A DNA stretch of 11,929 bases from Clostridiales bacterium (GCA_026416355.1 JAOAFH010000165.1:1-11929), one strand, 5' to 3'. Positions 1 through 7,973 are shown, counted from the first letter of the stretch. Numbers and translations: made by a program. Notes: generated by a model from the letters alone, not told the origin.

Positions 1-17
1 ATGTGTATAAGAGACAG
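1..17 (+). other. Tn5/Nextera mosaic-end adapter remnant
   Basis: The first 17 bases, ATGTGTATAAGAGACAG, equal the 3' 17 bases of the 19-bp Tn5 mosaic end used in Nextera-type library preparation. The native reading frame of the next gene runs sensibly up to base 18-20, so this is untrimmed adapter at a contig end and not genomic DNA. The truncation of the first gene is therefore an assembly artefact. Confidence 0.93.
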
Positions 18-1330
18 TCCTTAGTTGCTCTATAATACTCCCAAATTGCGAATGCTATATCAGAGCCTATATGATATTCTTCATCTCCAGTCCATATTCT
101 TACTGCATTCCCATCATAATCTACTCCCCATTTTGGAGTAACCTCTGAACCATCATCAGCTGATTCCCATGGAAATTGTGCTCCCTTATATCCATTTAGT
201 TGAGCATTTTTTCTTGCTCCTTCTAAAGTGTTATATCTATATAGTAAAAGCGACTTTGCAACCTCTGGGTTTGTATATACAAAGAATGGCAACATGAATA
301 TTTCAGTATCCCAAAACACATGTCCCTTATATCCTTCACCATGTAATGCCTTTGCTGCAATACTAACCCTTGGATCATCTTTGTATGCAGATGAAGCAAG
401 TTGAAACAAATTAAATCTAGTTCCTACTTGAGCTGTCTCGTCTCCTTTAATTTTTATATCCATACCATCCCAAATTTTTTTCCATACATTTGAATGTTCC
501 CTTAGCTCATTTTCATAACCATCAAGTTGGAAATTGATAAGTTCATTTTTACAAACCGAAATCAATTCTTCTTTTGGATCTCTTGATGAATAGGTTGTAC
601 CATATTTATATATGGTATATTCCCTTCCTTCATCAACAAACATTTCATAAACTTCCCTAACTCTTTCACCAAGTTTCGTAAACTTTCTTGTTTTAAATGC
701 ATTTCCACTTTCATCCTTACAAACTACTGTTGTTGCTTCTACTATTTTAATTTTGTTGTCAAATGTTTTTGTTTTTAAAGCAATTCCCGGTCTTAAATCT
801 ACTGATTCCACAACTTCAAAGTGCTTAGTTAGCCAAATCGGATCAAATGTGCTGTTTAACACTGTTCCATCTATAATGTTTTCAATAAATATTTTTGCTC
901 TAAAATTAACTGGAGTTACTGTATATTTAGCAGCCCATCTATGAACATTATATCTACTCACAAATCTCTCTGTTTTTATATCAATTATTCTTCCCGAATT
1001 TAGTTCTACTTTATAGTTTGAGTATAATATTCCATTTTCCATATCAAGCCTTCTATTAAAATCTAAAAGGCTGTTATTATCAATATCCACTATTTCGCCA
1101 TCAACATATATATTTAAAACAAGAGGGTCTTGGCAGTTAACTATTTCAGTTACCTGTGATGTATTTTTATCAAAGACACCTGCAATAAAATTTCCTCTTT
1201 CACCTATTTTAGAAAACTCTATTGCTCCTCTAAGACCTCTATAACCATTTGCCAAAGTAAAAATAGTTTCGTATTTTCTGTTTTGGCTTGAATTATATTC
1301 ATTCAAAACAACATTCCAAAGTTTATCCAT
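18..1330 (-). CDS. GH65 family disaccharide phosphorylase, N-terminal part (C-terminus cut by contig end)
   Basis: Translating the minus strand from ATG 1330 gives 437 uninterrupted codons beginning MDKLWNVVLNEYN. Hallmarks of glycoside hydrolase family 65 are visible: the N-terminal NGYRGLRG (about 28-35), GHVFWDTEIF with Trp340 and Asp341 in the (alpha/alpha)6 barrel, FPWES, and WTGDEEYHIGSDIAFA near the cut. Full-length family members (maltose, kojibiose, trehalose and nigerose phosphorylases) have roughly 750-790 residues, so about 320-350 are missing. The lost part should include the GP(D/N)EYHE segment carrying the catalytic general acid, so the exact disaccharide cannot be assigned. 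The enzyme would act in the cytoplasm, splitting an alpha-linked glucose disaccharide with phosphate into glucose and beta-glucose 1-phosphate. The divergent beta-phosphoglucomutase gene supports this. AGGAGGAAC lies just upstream of ATG 1330 and fixes the start. The truncation comes from the adapter and is not a mutation. Confidence 0.9.
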
Positions 1331-1370
1331 ATTGTTCCTCCTGTTTCCGCAATCGTTTTTGTTCATTTTC

Positions 1371-1399
1371 ATTATAAAACATATCAAAAACGTTTTCAA
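1371..1399 (-). promoter_or_regulatory. Promoter of the GH65 phosphorylase gene with embedded operator
   Basis: On the minus strand, TTGAAA (1399-1394) and TATAAT (1376-1371) are separated by 17 bases, a near-consensus sigma-A promoter reading toward the phosphorylase. The -35 and spacer contain the near-palindrome TTGAAAACGTTTTTGA centred on CG 1391/1392. This resembles operators of LacI-family regulators and the CcpA cre consensus (12 of 14 positions). A bound repressor would block the -35, suggesting control by sugar supply or carbon catabolite repression. Which regulator binds is not decidable here. A weaker copy of the core, AATCGTTTTTG at 1351-1361, lies in the leader. Confidence 0.75.
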
Positions 1400-1519
1400 T
1401 AGTTTTTATTAAATTTTTCGATTATTTTAACATTATTTTTCTTGTATAAACTCTTTATTTCTCAATATTGCTTAATTTTTATAATTTATAAACTTTTCTA
1501 TTTATTTTTAAAATATATC

Positions 1520-1547
1520 TTGATAACTAAAACGTTTTTGGTATAAT
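1520..1547 (+). promoter_or_regulatory. Promoter of pgmB with embedded operator
   Basis: TTGATA (1520-1525) and TATAAT (1542-1547) with a 16-base spacer form a promoter reading toward beta-phosphoglucomutase. The spacer is filled by CTAAAACGTTTTTG, a near-palindrome centred on CG 1533/1534. It shares the 12 bases AAAACGTTTTTG with the operator of the divergent phosphorylase promoter, in the same orientation relative to transcription. A LacI-family regulator or CcpA could therefore control both genes together. The two operator centres lie 142 bp apart. Confidence 0.75.
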
Positions 1548-1579
1548 TTAAGTAGTTAATAGCAAAGGAGGATTATTTC

Positions 1580-2221
1580 ATGATAAAAGGATGTATATTT
1601 GACCTTGATGGTGTAATAGTTGATACAGCAAAATATCATTATCTAGCGTGGAAAAGGCTTGCAAATGAACTTGGATTTGATTTTACTGAAGAAGATAATG
1701 AACGCCTAAAGGGTGTTAGTAGAATGAAATCCCTTGAAATATTATTGGAAGTAGGAAATAAAGAATTTGATGAAAAAACGAAATTAGAACTAGCAGATAA
1801 GAAAAATAACTGGTATGTTGAATACATATCTAAAATGGACGAAAGTGAAATATTAGATGGCGTAAAGGATTTTCTAACTAGTCTTAGAGAAAAGGGAATA
1901 AAAATATCTTTAGGTTCTGTTAGCAAAAATGCCATGACTATATTAAAAAATATAAATTTGCTACCATATTTTGATGCAATTATCGATGGAACAAAGGTTA
2001 CAAATGCTAAACCTGATCCTGAGGTATTTTTAAGGGCTGCAGAAGAACTTTCACTCAAACCTGAGGAATGTTGTGTGTTTGAAGATGCTGTTGCAGGAAT
2101 TGAGGCTGCAAAACGTGCAAACATGAGGGTAATTGGAGTAGGTTCAAAAGAAATCCTTAAAGATGCTGACAAGGTTATTAGTGGATTTAAAGATGTTACA
2201 ATTGATATATTAAATTTCTAA
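1580..2221 (+). CDS. pgmB: Beta-phosphoglucomutase (HAD superfamily)
   Basis: This 213-residue protein interconverts beta-glucose 1-phosphate and glucose 6-phosphate through a beta-glucose 1,6-bisphosphate intermediate in the cytoplasm. The HAD motifs are complete. FDLDGV gives the nucleophile Asp8 and the general acid/base Asp10. LGSVSKN (111-117) carries motif II serine and Lys116. AKPDPEVF supplies Lys144, and FEDAVAGIEAA gives Glu168 and Asp169 for magnesium. The cap domain spans about residues 16-90 and contains His20 and Arg48 at the positions expected of beta-PGM. Length matches the family (about 215-225). The start is supported by AAAGGAGG (1564-1571), eight bases before ATG. It is divergent from the GH65 phosphorylase, which makes its substrate, and the shared operator cores suggest co-regulation. 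Other HAD phosphatases are less likely because of this context and the cap residues. Confidence 0.94.
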   Translation: MIKGCIFDLDGVIVDTAKYHYLAWKRLANELGFDFTEEDNERLKGVSRMKSLEILLEVGNKEFDEKTKLELADKKNNWYVEYISKMDESEILDGVKDFLTSLREKGIKISLGSVSKNAMTILKNINLLPYFDAIIDGTKVTNAKPDPEVFLRAAEELSLKPEECCVFEDAVAGIEAAKRANMRVIGVGSKEILKDADKVISGFKDVTIDILNF

Positions 2222-2260
2222 AATAATACTGAATGGCTTCTAACCCCTAGATTAAATAAA

Positions 2261-2304
2261 AATAAAGGACAAGTCTTGGCTCCCCCTTTGACTTGTCCTT
2301 TATT
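2261..2304. terminator. Bidirectional intrinsic terminator between pgmB and the EamA gene
   Basis: AATAAAGGACAAGTC (2261-2275) and GACTTGTCCTTTATT (2290-2304) form a perfect 15-bp stem with a 14-base loop. The stem touches the stop codon of the minus-strand transporter gene (2304-2306). Beyond it the minus strand reads TTTTTATTTAAT, a good U-tract. On the plus strand a T-run follows slightly later (about 2311-2316), so the hairpin probably ends transcripts from both convergent genes. Confidence 0.88.
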
Positions 2305-3179
2305 CAGCTCTTTTTTAAATATATAATACTTAAGACAACAACTACTATTCCTAAAACCTGTACTATACTTAGAAATTCATTTAAAAACAAAAATCCTAAT
2401 AATGCAGATGAAGGTATTTCTAGAGTACTTATTATAGAAGTTGTAACAGGTCCTATATGCTTTATTGCTGCATATAAAAGAGTTAATGGGACTATTTCAC
2501 ATAATAATGCCAAATTAAATGCATTCTTTACTGAAATCATATCAACATAAGGCAATCTATTTACAAATTTATAGTTAAATATAAATAGAACTATCAAAGA
2601 AAACATTGTAGTATAGAAGGTTATAACAAGCTCATTAACATCTTCAACTATTCCTTCTGCATATATGTTCATTGCAGAATAAAACACTGCAGACAATACA
2701 CCAAAAACAATCCCAATTAACATATCACTAGTAAATTTAAATTTAAATATATTTAATACCAACATACTTCCAATGAACGTAAATAAAATGGATAATGCCT
2801 TTTTGTACCCTATTGGTTGTTTTTTAAATACAGCCACATATATTGCAACCATTGTTGGATATGTGTATAAAAGTAGTGTAGCCTCCGCTGCATTTAAGTA
2901 TTTAAATGATGAATAGAAAAATACCGTCATTAATGTATTAAATATAGCCCCTTGTATAAATAGTTTTTTCATAATAGATTTATTAAGTTTAAGGGAATCT
3001 CTATATTTAAAAACACATATAATAAATAAAATTATACCTGCAATTATGTATTGTAACATCAATAGGTCAACAGGCGAAAAATTATTACTATATCCTTCTT
3101 TAACAAAAATACCGGCTGAACCAAACAGTACAGCCGAAATTATAGCATACATAAATCCTTTTGTTTTCACACAAATCAT
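2304..3179 (-). CDS. EamA/DMT-family membrane transporter
   Basis: This 291-residue protein is almost entirely hydrophobic and fits the ten-helix, two-EamA-repeat layout of the drug/metabolite transporter superfamily. The first repeat opens with MYAIISAVLFGSAGIFVKEG, typical of these permeases. A second repeat follows from about residue 150 (GIVFGVLSAVFYSAMNIYAEG). The C-terminus is a short basic tail (YLKKS). Substrates of this family cannot be read from sequence and include amino acids, nucleosides and other metabolites, usually exported. The ATG at 3179 overlaps the activase stop by four bases, but its only purine-rich stretch (AAAAAGG) abuts it. A GTG at 3170 (protein starting MKTKGFMYA) lies about seven bases after the same AAAAAGGATG and may be the true start. 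As the last gene of the glycyl radical operon, it may move that enzyme's substrate or product; this is inference. Confidence 0.88.
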   Translation of the reverse strand: MICVKTKGFMYAIISAVLFGSAGIFVKEGYSNNFSPVDLLMLQYIIAGIILFIICVFKYRDSLKLNKSIMKKLFIQGAIFNTLMTVFFYSSFKYLNAAEATLLLYTYPTMVAIYVAVFKKQPIGYKKALSILFTFIGSMLVLNIFKFKFTSDMLIGIVFGVLSAVFYSAMNIYAEGIVEDVNELVITFYTTMFSLIVLFIFNYKFVNRLPYVDMISVKNAFNLALLCEIVPLTLLYAAIKHIGPVTTSIISTLEIPSSALLGFLFLNEFLSIVQVLGIVVVVLSIIYLKKS

Positions 3180-4015
3180 CCTTTTTCTATTACTCTATCT
3201 TCTAAAATTTTTATTGCCTCATTATATAGTATATTATACTTTTCTTTACTATATGGCGGTAGTTTTGATAGTTCTGTTTTTACTCCAAATGGCCTAAATG
3301 GAATAAGAACTAACCTTGTATAATCATTTAAATTCTTAATTAAGTATGAAATCTCCTTTACATCTTCTATACTATCGTTAAATCCTTCAACCAAAACATA
3401 TCTTACTTCATATAGAAGCCCTGTTTTTGAAAGAAACTCTAAATTTTCTAATATAGGTTTATTTGATACTCCTGTTAGCTTTTTGTGTACCTTATCGTTA
3501 AGTGCTTTAATATCAAGCATAAACCCATCAACACACTTAACTAGTTTATCTAAACTTTCTTGGTCTGTAAAGCCATTTGTGTCAATAAATGCCGTTAAGC
3601 TTGTCTTGTTTTTTACCTTTTCTATAACTTCTAAAATAAAATCTATTTGAAGAGTACATTCTCCACCTGAGAATGTTATACCATCTAAAAATATTTCATT
3701 GTCTAAAATTATTTTTAAAAGCTCATCAGATTCCATTTCAATATATTTTGGTGAAGAAAAGTTTTTACAAGCTTCAAGGCATCTATCACACATAATACAC
3801 TTTGTCTTATCATACTCAATTTTGCCATTTGCTTGTTGTAGAGCTCCTTGAGGACAATTATCAACACAAACCATGCATAAATTACACATTCTTTGTGTCT
3901 CTGGATTATGACAATAAAGACAGGCCATATTGCATCCCTGCATAAATATGGCCATTCTATTTCCTGGTCCATCTATAAAGCTATTTTCAATTATTCTATT
4001 GATAAAACCCTTCAT
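3176..4015 (-). CDS. yjjW: Glycyl radical enzyme activase, YjjW-like radical SAM protein
   Basis: This 279-residue radical SAM enzyme should cleave S-adenosylmethionine reductively and abstract hydrogen from the glycine of its partner enzyme. The N-terminus FIDGPGNRMAIFMQGC leads into CX3CX2C (Cys28, Cys32, Cys35), which binds the catalytic 4Fe-4S cluster. An inserted ferredoxin-like domain has two CX2CX2CX3C motifs (Cys44/47/50/54 and Cys73/76/79/83), as in activases of the non-PFL type. FSGGEC (GGE at 117-119) is the SAM-binding motif. The gene overlaps the upstream glycyl radical enzyme gene by ATGA (4012-4015) and the downstream transporter similarly, so translation is probably coupled. 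The YjjW assignment rests largely on the adjacent YjjI-type enzyme. By sequence alone it is at least a PflA-superfamily activase. The insert clusters, and the glycyl radical itself, are oxygen-sensitive, consistent with an anaerobe. Confidence 0.9.
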   Translation of the reverse strand: MKGFINRIIENSFIDGPGNRMAIFMQGCNMACLYCHNPETQRMCNLCMVCVDNCPQGALQQANGKIEYDKTKCIMCDRCLEACKNFSSPKYIEMESDELLKIILDNEIFLDGITFSGGECTLQIDFILEVIEKVKNKTSLTAFIDTNGFTDQESLDKLVKCVDGFMLDIKALNDKVHKKLTGVSNKPILENLEFLSKTGLLYEVRYVLVEGFNDSIEDVKEISYLIKNLNDYTRLVLIPFRPFGVKTELSKLPPYSKEKYNILYNEAIKILEDRVIEKG

Positions 4016-5496
4016 TCAACTTCTCTAACCCTTCTATCTAGTGTTTTATTATTTTTAATGCTTTCTGCACCTAGCTTTACAGTATCTTCCCTTAGCGCTT
4101 CTCCTCGGTTATATTTTTCAACATCACTTCTTTTTACAAGATATCCTGTTATTCTAATAAGTTCTGAATCAGATGTATTCATTGCAAAAACCTTTATTCC
4201 ACTTTTCATAGCAGCATCAACTATCTTTAAAACTCCATCTATATTGGTCTTTGCAGTCTTATCAAATACATAAATATCACTTACACCTGTATTGAAATAT
4301 TTGTGAAGTGCTCCTTCGGTTTTAATTTGATTATAAATACTTGGTTCACTTCCTATTTTAATTCTAACACCTGCTGTTACATCTATATCTGAATCTATTC
4401 CTGATTGTGCATGGAAACCTATTTTACCATCTGTTCCATAGCATCCATAACCTTCAATACTATCGATTACAAACTTAATTTTTGAAAGTATCTCATCAGC
4501 ATATTTTATCGCTTCTTCATCATGGCCTAGCTTTAATCCTGTTAAAACTTCTATACATTCATATAACCCAAAAATACCTGCCATTGAAGTAAAGTTGTTT
4601 ATGTCTATAAGCCCTTCTTTAGACAAGAAAGACGTCTCAAAGAACTTAGCCTCTTCAACAATAAATTTAGCCCTAGCATTAATAACTTCACACAATGAAT
4701 CTACAACATTAGGAAGAACCTTTTCAATAAAATCGTTGTAATCCTTTGCTTCAAGAGCAGCCTTCTTTAGATTTAATCTAACTAAAGTATAGCTTCCTCC
4801 ACCTATTTTAAGTGTATTATAGCAGCTTGCCACTCCATAATTTTCACCTAAAATATTTTTTATTTCTTCATGATTAACAAAATATGGTTTTCCTATTTCT
4901 AAGGCAACCTCTGCAGCTAATTTTGCAAATTCATTTGAAGTTTCTTGTTTTGAATACTTTAATGATATATTAGGAACAGCCTTTTTAAGCTCTCTTTCTA
5001 TTTCAAGTATTATTCTTCCTGCCTTTGTTTCCTTAGGTCCAATATTCATATGAACAAATGCATCTGGTAAAGTTTTTTCTATGTTTATAAGAAGCATTTT
5101 TATTAGTTTTCTAGCTTCATTTTCTGAAACTGTATCAATATATTTTTCTAAAATATAATCAAGTTGTCCTACATACACAGGATAGCCTGTAATTGATGGC
5201 ACAAACTGATATATAACCATAAGTGCATTAACTGCATCATATAGGTCATTTGGAGGCTCTATACCTAGATATTGACTCCCATTTTCCATATACTTCTCAT
5301 AGTCAGGAAGTATATATCTTGGTCTATATGGAGCATGACCTTCAAAAATATCACAAAGAATCCCCTTCTTTAAGTGTTTTTCTGTTTTTACACTTAAGTT
5401 AACATAGCTTAGTGTATTTTCTGCTGCCTGTGCCAAAAGGTGCTTTTTCTCTTTATAGTCTATGTTAGTGTTAGATATAATTTCAAAAACATTCAT
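4012..5496 (-). CDS. yjjI: YjjI-family glycyl radical enzyme
   Basis: This 494-residue protein resembles the YjjI family (DUF3029; E. coli YjjI is about 516 residues), much shorter than pyruvate formate-lyase (about 760). Near the C-terminus, ELIRITGYLVKR contains the glycyl radical motif RxxGY with Gly451 as the predicted radical site, 43 residues from the end. YGVASCYNTLKIGGGS places a single candidate thiyl cysteine at Cys225. PFL's adjacent Cys-Cys pair is absent. Other striking conserved-looking segments are GCYGTDGKIGFHAQSGID (351-368) and FVHMNIGPKET. No established substrate for this family is known to me, so no reaction is assigned. GAGGTGAT precedes ATG 5496 at a good distance. It is first in an operon with its activase and an EamA transporter, the usual enzyme-activase pairing. 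The enzyme would be active only without oxygen. Confidence 0.9.
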   Translation of the reverse strand: MNVFEIISNTNIDYKEKKHLLAQAAENTLSYVNLSVKTEKHLKKGILCDIFEGHAPYRPRYILPDYEKYMENGSQYLGIEPPNDLYDAVNALMVIYQFVPSITGYPVYVGQLDYILEKYIDTVSENEARKLIKMLLINIEKTLPDAFVHMNIGPKETKAGRIILEIERELKKAVPNISLKYSKQETSNEFAKLAAEVALEIGKPYFVNHEEIKNILGENYGVASCYNTLKIGGGSYTLVRLNLKKAALEAKDYNDFIEKVLPNVVDSLCEVINARAKFIVEEAKFFETSFLSKEGLIDINNFTSMAGIFGLYECIEVLTGLKLGHDEEAIKYADEILSKIKFVIDSIEGYGCYGTDGKIGFHAQSGIDSDIDVTAGVRIKIGSEPSIYNQIKTEGALHKYFNTGVSDIYVFDKTAKTNIDGVLKIVDAAMKSGIKVFAMNTSDSELIRITGYLVKRSDVEKYNRGEALREDTVKLGAESIKNNKTLDRRVREVE

Positions 5497-5513
5497 AATA
5501 TCACCTCAATTTT

Positions 5514-5541
5514 AGTATAGCACAAGTCTGATTTTTGTAAA
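5514..5541 (-). promoter_or_regulatory. Promoter of the glycyl radical enzyme operon
   Basis: On the minus strand TTTACA (5541-5536) and TATACT (5519-5514) are separated by 16 bases. The -10 is preceded by TGC, giving an extended -10 (TGCTATACT). It sits between the ddl terminator and the ribosome binding site of the enzyme gene, giving a leader of only about 10-15 bases. No clear operator palindrome is visible around it. Confidence 0.65.
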
Positions 5542-5544
5542 ATA

Positions 5545-5589
5545 AAATAAGTAAACAAAAGGTGCCTAGCACCTTTTGTTTACTTATTT
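5545..5589 (-). terminator. Intrinsic terminator of the MocR-ddl operon
   Basis: A perfect 21-bp inverted repeat (arms 5545-5565 and 5569-5589) with a 3-base loop overlaps the ddl stop codon (5588-5590). The loop-side part, AAAAGGTGC / GCACCTTTT, is the GC-richer core. Downstream on the minus strand the sequence TTTTATTTTAC supplies the U-rich tail. It separates ddl from the promoter of the glycyl radical operon just beyond. Confidence 0.9.
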
Positions 5590-6481
5590 AACCTCTTATT
5601 GATTTTTCAATGATAGTATCTAAAAGCTGTGAAAAACTTATTCCTACTGCCTTTGCGCTCTTTGGGAAAAGACTATTTTTTGTCATGCCTGGCAAAGTAT
5701 TTACTTCTAGAATATATGGTACTCCTTCTTTAATTATCATATCAACCCTTGCATATACTCTACATTTTAGAAGTTCATAGGTTTTAACAGCCATATACTC
5801 TATTTTTTCTTGTAATTCCTTTTCAAATTCTACAACAAACTCATCAGCACCACCATCGGCATATTTTGAAGTATAATCAAAGAATGCTGATTTTGGCTTT
5901 ATTGCTAAAATCGGAAGCATCTTTCCATCAAGTATAGGACAGGTTATTTCATCACCCTTAATATATTCTTCTATCATTACTTCTGTATCATATTTTAATG
6001 CTTCTTTAACTGCATCCATAAGTTCACTATCGTTATTAACGATTGTAGTTGCTACACTTGAACCACCTGAGTTAGGTTTTACAACAAGTGGATATCCAAT
6101 TTCTCTAGCTTTATCTATATTAAAGTTTATGCTATTTATAATAATCCATTTTGCAGTATTAAGTCCCCCAAACTTTAATATTCTCTTTGTCATGTCCTTA
6201 TCCATACATACTGCGCTTGTTAAAAGATTGCATCCTGAATAAGGAATATTTAAAGTTTCAAGCACTCCTTGAACTGTTCCATCTTCACCAAAATGCCCAT
6301 GAAGTGCAATAAACGCAAAATCTATTCCCTTAACCTTTTCTATAAGTTCTTCTTTTTTATCAATTTGTATTGCTACAACTTCGTATTTTGATTTATCTAG
6401 GTTATTTACTATTTCCATTCCTGTTTTTAGTGATATTTCTCTTTCTGTAGAAATTCCACCCATTATTACTCCTATTTTCAT
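5588..6481 (-). CDS. ddl: D-alanine--D-alanine ligase
   Basis: This 297-residue ATP-grasp ligase joins two D-alanines using ATP to make the dipeptide for peptidoglycan precursors in the cytoplasm. Motifs in order: GGISTEREISL (8-18, with Glu13), HGHFGEDGTVQG (61-72), VVKPNSGGSSVAT (133-145, with Ser141), FFDYTSKY (200-207, with Tyr203), RVDMI (245-249) and EVNTLPGMT (259-267). Glu13, Ser141 and Tyr203 align with the Glu15/Ser150/Tyr216 triad of E. coli DdlB. The tyrosine argues for a D-Ala-D-Ala rather than a D-Ala-D-lactate (VanA-type) ligase. Length is slightly below the common 300-360 but every motif is present. The start overlaps the MocR stop by ATGA, and GGAGGG inside the end of that gene is its ribosome binding site, so translation is coupled. 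Confidence 0.95.
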   Translation of the reverse strand: MKIGVIMGGISTEREISLKTGMEIVNNLDKSKYEVVAIQIDKKEELIEKVKGIDFAFIALHGHFGEDGTVQGVLETLNIPYSGCNLLTSAVCMDKDMTKRILKFGGLNTAKWIIINSINFNIDKAREIGYPLVVKPNSGGSSVATTIVNNDSELMDAVKEALKYDTEVMIEEYIKGDEITCPILDGKMLPILAIKPKSAFFDYTSKYADGGADEFVVEFEKELQEKIEYMAVKTYELLKCRVYARVDMIIKEGVPYILEVNTLPGMTKNSLFPKSAKAVGISFSQLLDTIIEKSIRG

Positions 6482-7923
6482 TTCAATCCCTCCAACTTTT
6501 TTACTACATCTCCTATTATTTTAAATCCCTTCTCTATTTCCTCATTAGTTACCCTTGAAATACCTAATCTTAGAGTATTGTTACCTTTATTGTCTATATA
6601 AAAGACATCACCTGGTGTAAAGATTACTCCTTGCTTTAGACATTCATCTAATACTTTTCTTGAAGAAATATTGTTAAGCTCTATAAATAGATGAAGCCCA
6701 CCTTCTCCTAATATCTTTTTGTGTGGAATATATTTTTTTGCACACTTAATTGCCCATTCAAATTTGTCTCTGTATATCCTTTTAACTTTATTTATATATT
6801 TTTCAAGATTTCCTCCTGAAAGATATTCGTAAAGCAAAGCTTGATCTAAAAATGATGTGTGTATATTTAAATTTCTCTTTAGACTTTCAATATAATTAAT
6901 AAGCTCTTTATCTGCAAGAATCCACCCTATTCTTATACCTGGAAATAAAACCTTTGAAAAGCTGCTGATATAAATTATACTATTCCCTCCATCTAGTGCA
7001 GCAAGGGGAAGAATGTGTGAACTATGGTATCTTAGTTCTTCATTAAATCCATCTTCAATAATTGGAACGTTATATTTTTTAGCAATCTCTAAAATTTTTA
7101 GCCTATTTTCTGGAGAAAAAACAACTCCTGTTGGATTGTGATATGATGGGGTTAAATATATACATTTTGAATTAGATTGTTTAATTTTTCTATCTAGCAT
7201 ATTAATATTTATTCCACCATCTTCAACATCAACAGCAATAAGCTTTGCTCCCTTTAACCTCATTATATTTATTGCTGTGTTGTGGGTTGGATTTTCACAA
7301 ACAATTTCTTCACCTTCATTTAAAATTGCACTTAAGACTAAATTTAAAGCCTCAGTATATCCATTTGTTATTATAACATCCTTGCCCTTTAAATCAATTC
7401 CTTTTAGTTTTAAATAGGACTTAATCTCCTCAATCAATGGTCTATATCCTATTGCATAACCATAGTTTAAAATCTTTCCTTCCTCTAGAGAAATCCTGTT
7501 TAAAAATGCTCTTTTAAATTCATCTAAATCAAAAAGCTTTGGATCAGGAGAAATGCTTTTAAATGAAATCATTCCCCTTTCCCACTTTGCCTCGTGTTTT
7601 GTTATATCTAATCTATCAGAGAGAATAGCTTCATCAGTTAATTTACTTTTCCAGTCAATTTTTATTGCTGTTTTATCTTTATTTTCTATGCTAGAAACAT
7701 AATATCCCTTTGCCTTCTTTTGATATATAAATCCTTCATCTTCTAGATAATTATATGCCTCTATTACTGTATTTCTAGAAACACCAATTATCTTAGAAAG
7801 CTCCCTTGTTGATGGAAGTCTTGTATGGGACTTAATAATTCCCTTTAATATAAGTTCTTTAATGTAGTCCTTAACTTGAAGATAATATGCCTTATCACCA
7901 TTTAATTTAAAATCATCAAACAT
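6478..7923 (-). CDS. MocR-family transcriptional regulator (GntR domain fused to aminotransferase fold), ddl-linked
   Basis: This 481-residue protein has a GntR winged helix at about residues 10-77 (RLPSTRELSKIIGVSRNTV, then EDEGFIYQKKAKGYYVS) and a type I aminotransferase-like domain from about 120. PLP-binding features are intact: YHNPTG (261-266), Asp291 in EDGFNEEL, the Schiff-base lysine Lys324 in ISSFSK, and GIRIGW. The C-terminal LRLGISR carries the carboxylate-binding arginine. Such proteins (GabR, PdxR, DdlR) use PLP adducts of amino compounds to switch DNA binding and are usually not working aminotransferases. The 4-base overlap with ddl suggests it controls D-Ala-D-Ala ligase supply, like DdlR of Brevibacillus, with a D-alanine-type effector. 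That effector is inferred. AGGTGAT precedes ATG 7923. A TATAAT at 7943-7938 lies very close to the start and has no convincing -35. Confidence 0.9.
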   Translation of the reverse strand: MFDDFKLNGDKAYYLQVKDYIKELILKGIIKSHTRLPSTRELSKIIGVSRNTVIEAYNYLEDEGFIYQKKAKGYYVSSIENKDKTAIKIDWKSKLTDEAILSDRLDITKHEAKWERGMISFKSISPDPKLFDLDEFKRAFLNRISLEEGKILNYGYAIGYRPLIEEIKSYLKLKGIDLKGKDVIITNGYTEALNLVLSAILNEGEEIVCENPTHNTAINIMRLKGAKLIAVDVEDGGININMLDRKIKQSNSKCIYLTPSYHNPTGVVFSPENRLKILEIAKKYNVPIIEDGFNEELRYHSSHILPLAALDGGNSIIYISSFSKVLFPGIRIGWILADKELINYIESLKRNLNIHTSFLDQALLYEYLSGGNLEKYINKVKRIYRDKFEWAIKCAKKYIPHKKILGEGGLHLFIELNNISSRKVLDECLKQGVIFTPGDVFYIDNKGNNTLRLGISRVTNEEIEKGFKIIGDVVKKLEGLK

Positions 7924-7973
7924 TTCTACATCACCTAATTATATTGTGGCATATTTAAAACAAAAAATAAAGA

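Noticed and set aside
753..944. A 63-codon plus-strand frame
   Set aside because: It is antisense to the GH65 phosphorylase, whose frame is intact and matches the family throughout.
1639..2172. A 177-codon open frame antisense to pgmB
   Set aside because: It lies wholly opposite a gene with complete HAD motifs, has low-complexity Ser/Phe-rich content and no ribosome binding site, so it is a shadow frame.
3893..4273. A 126-codon plus-strand frame across the yjjI-yjjW junction
   Set aside because: It is antisense to two well-supported genes and has no family features or ribosome binding site.
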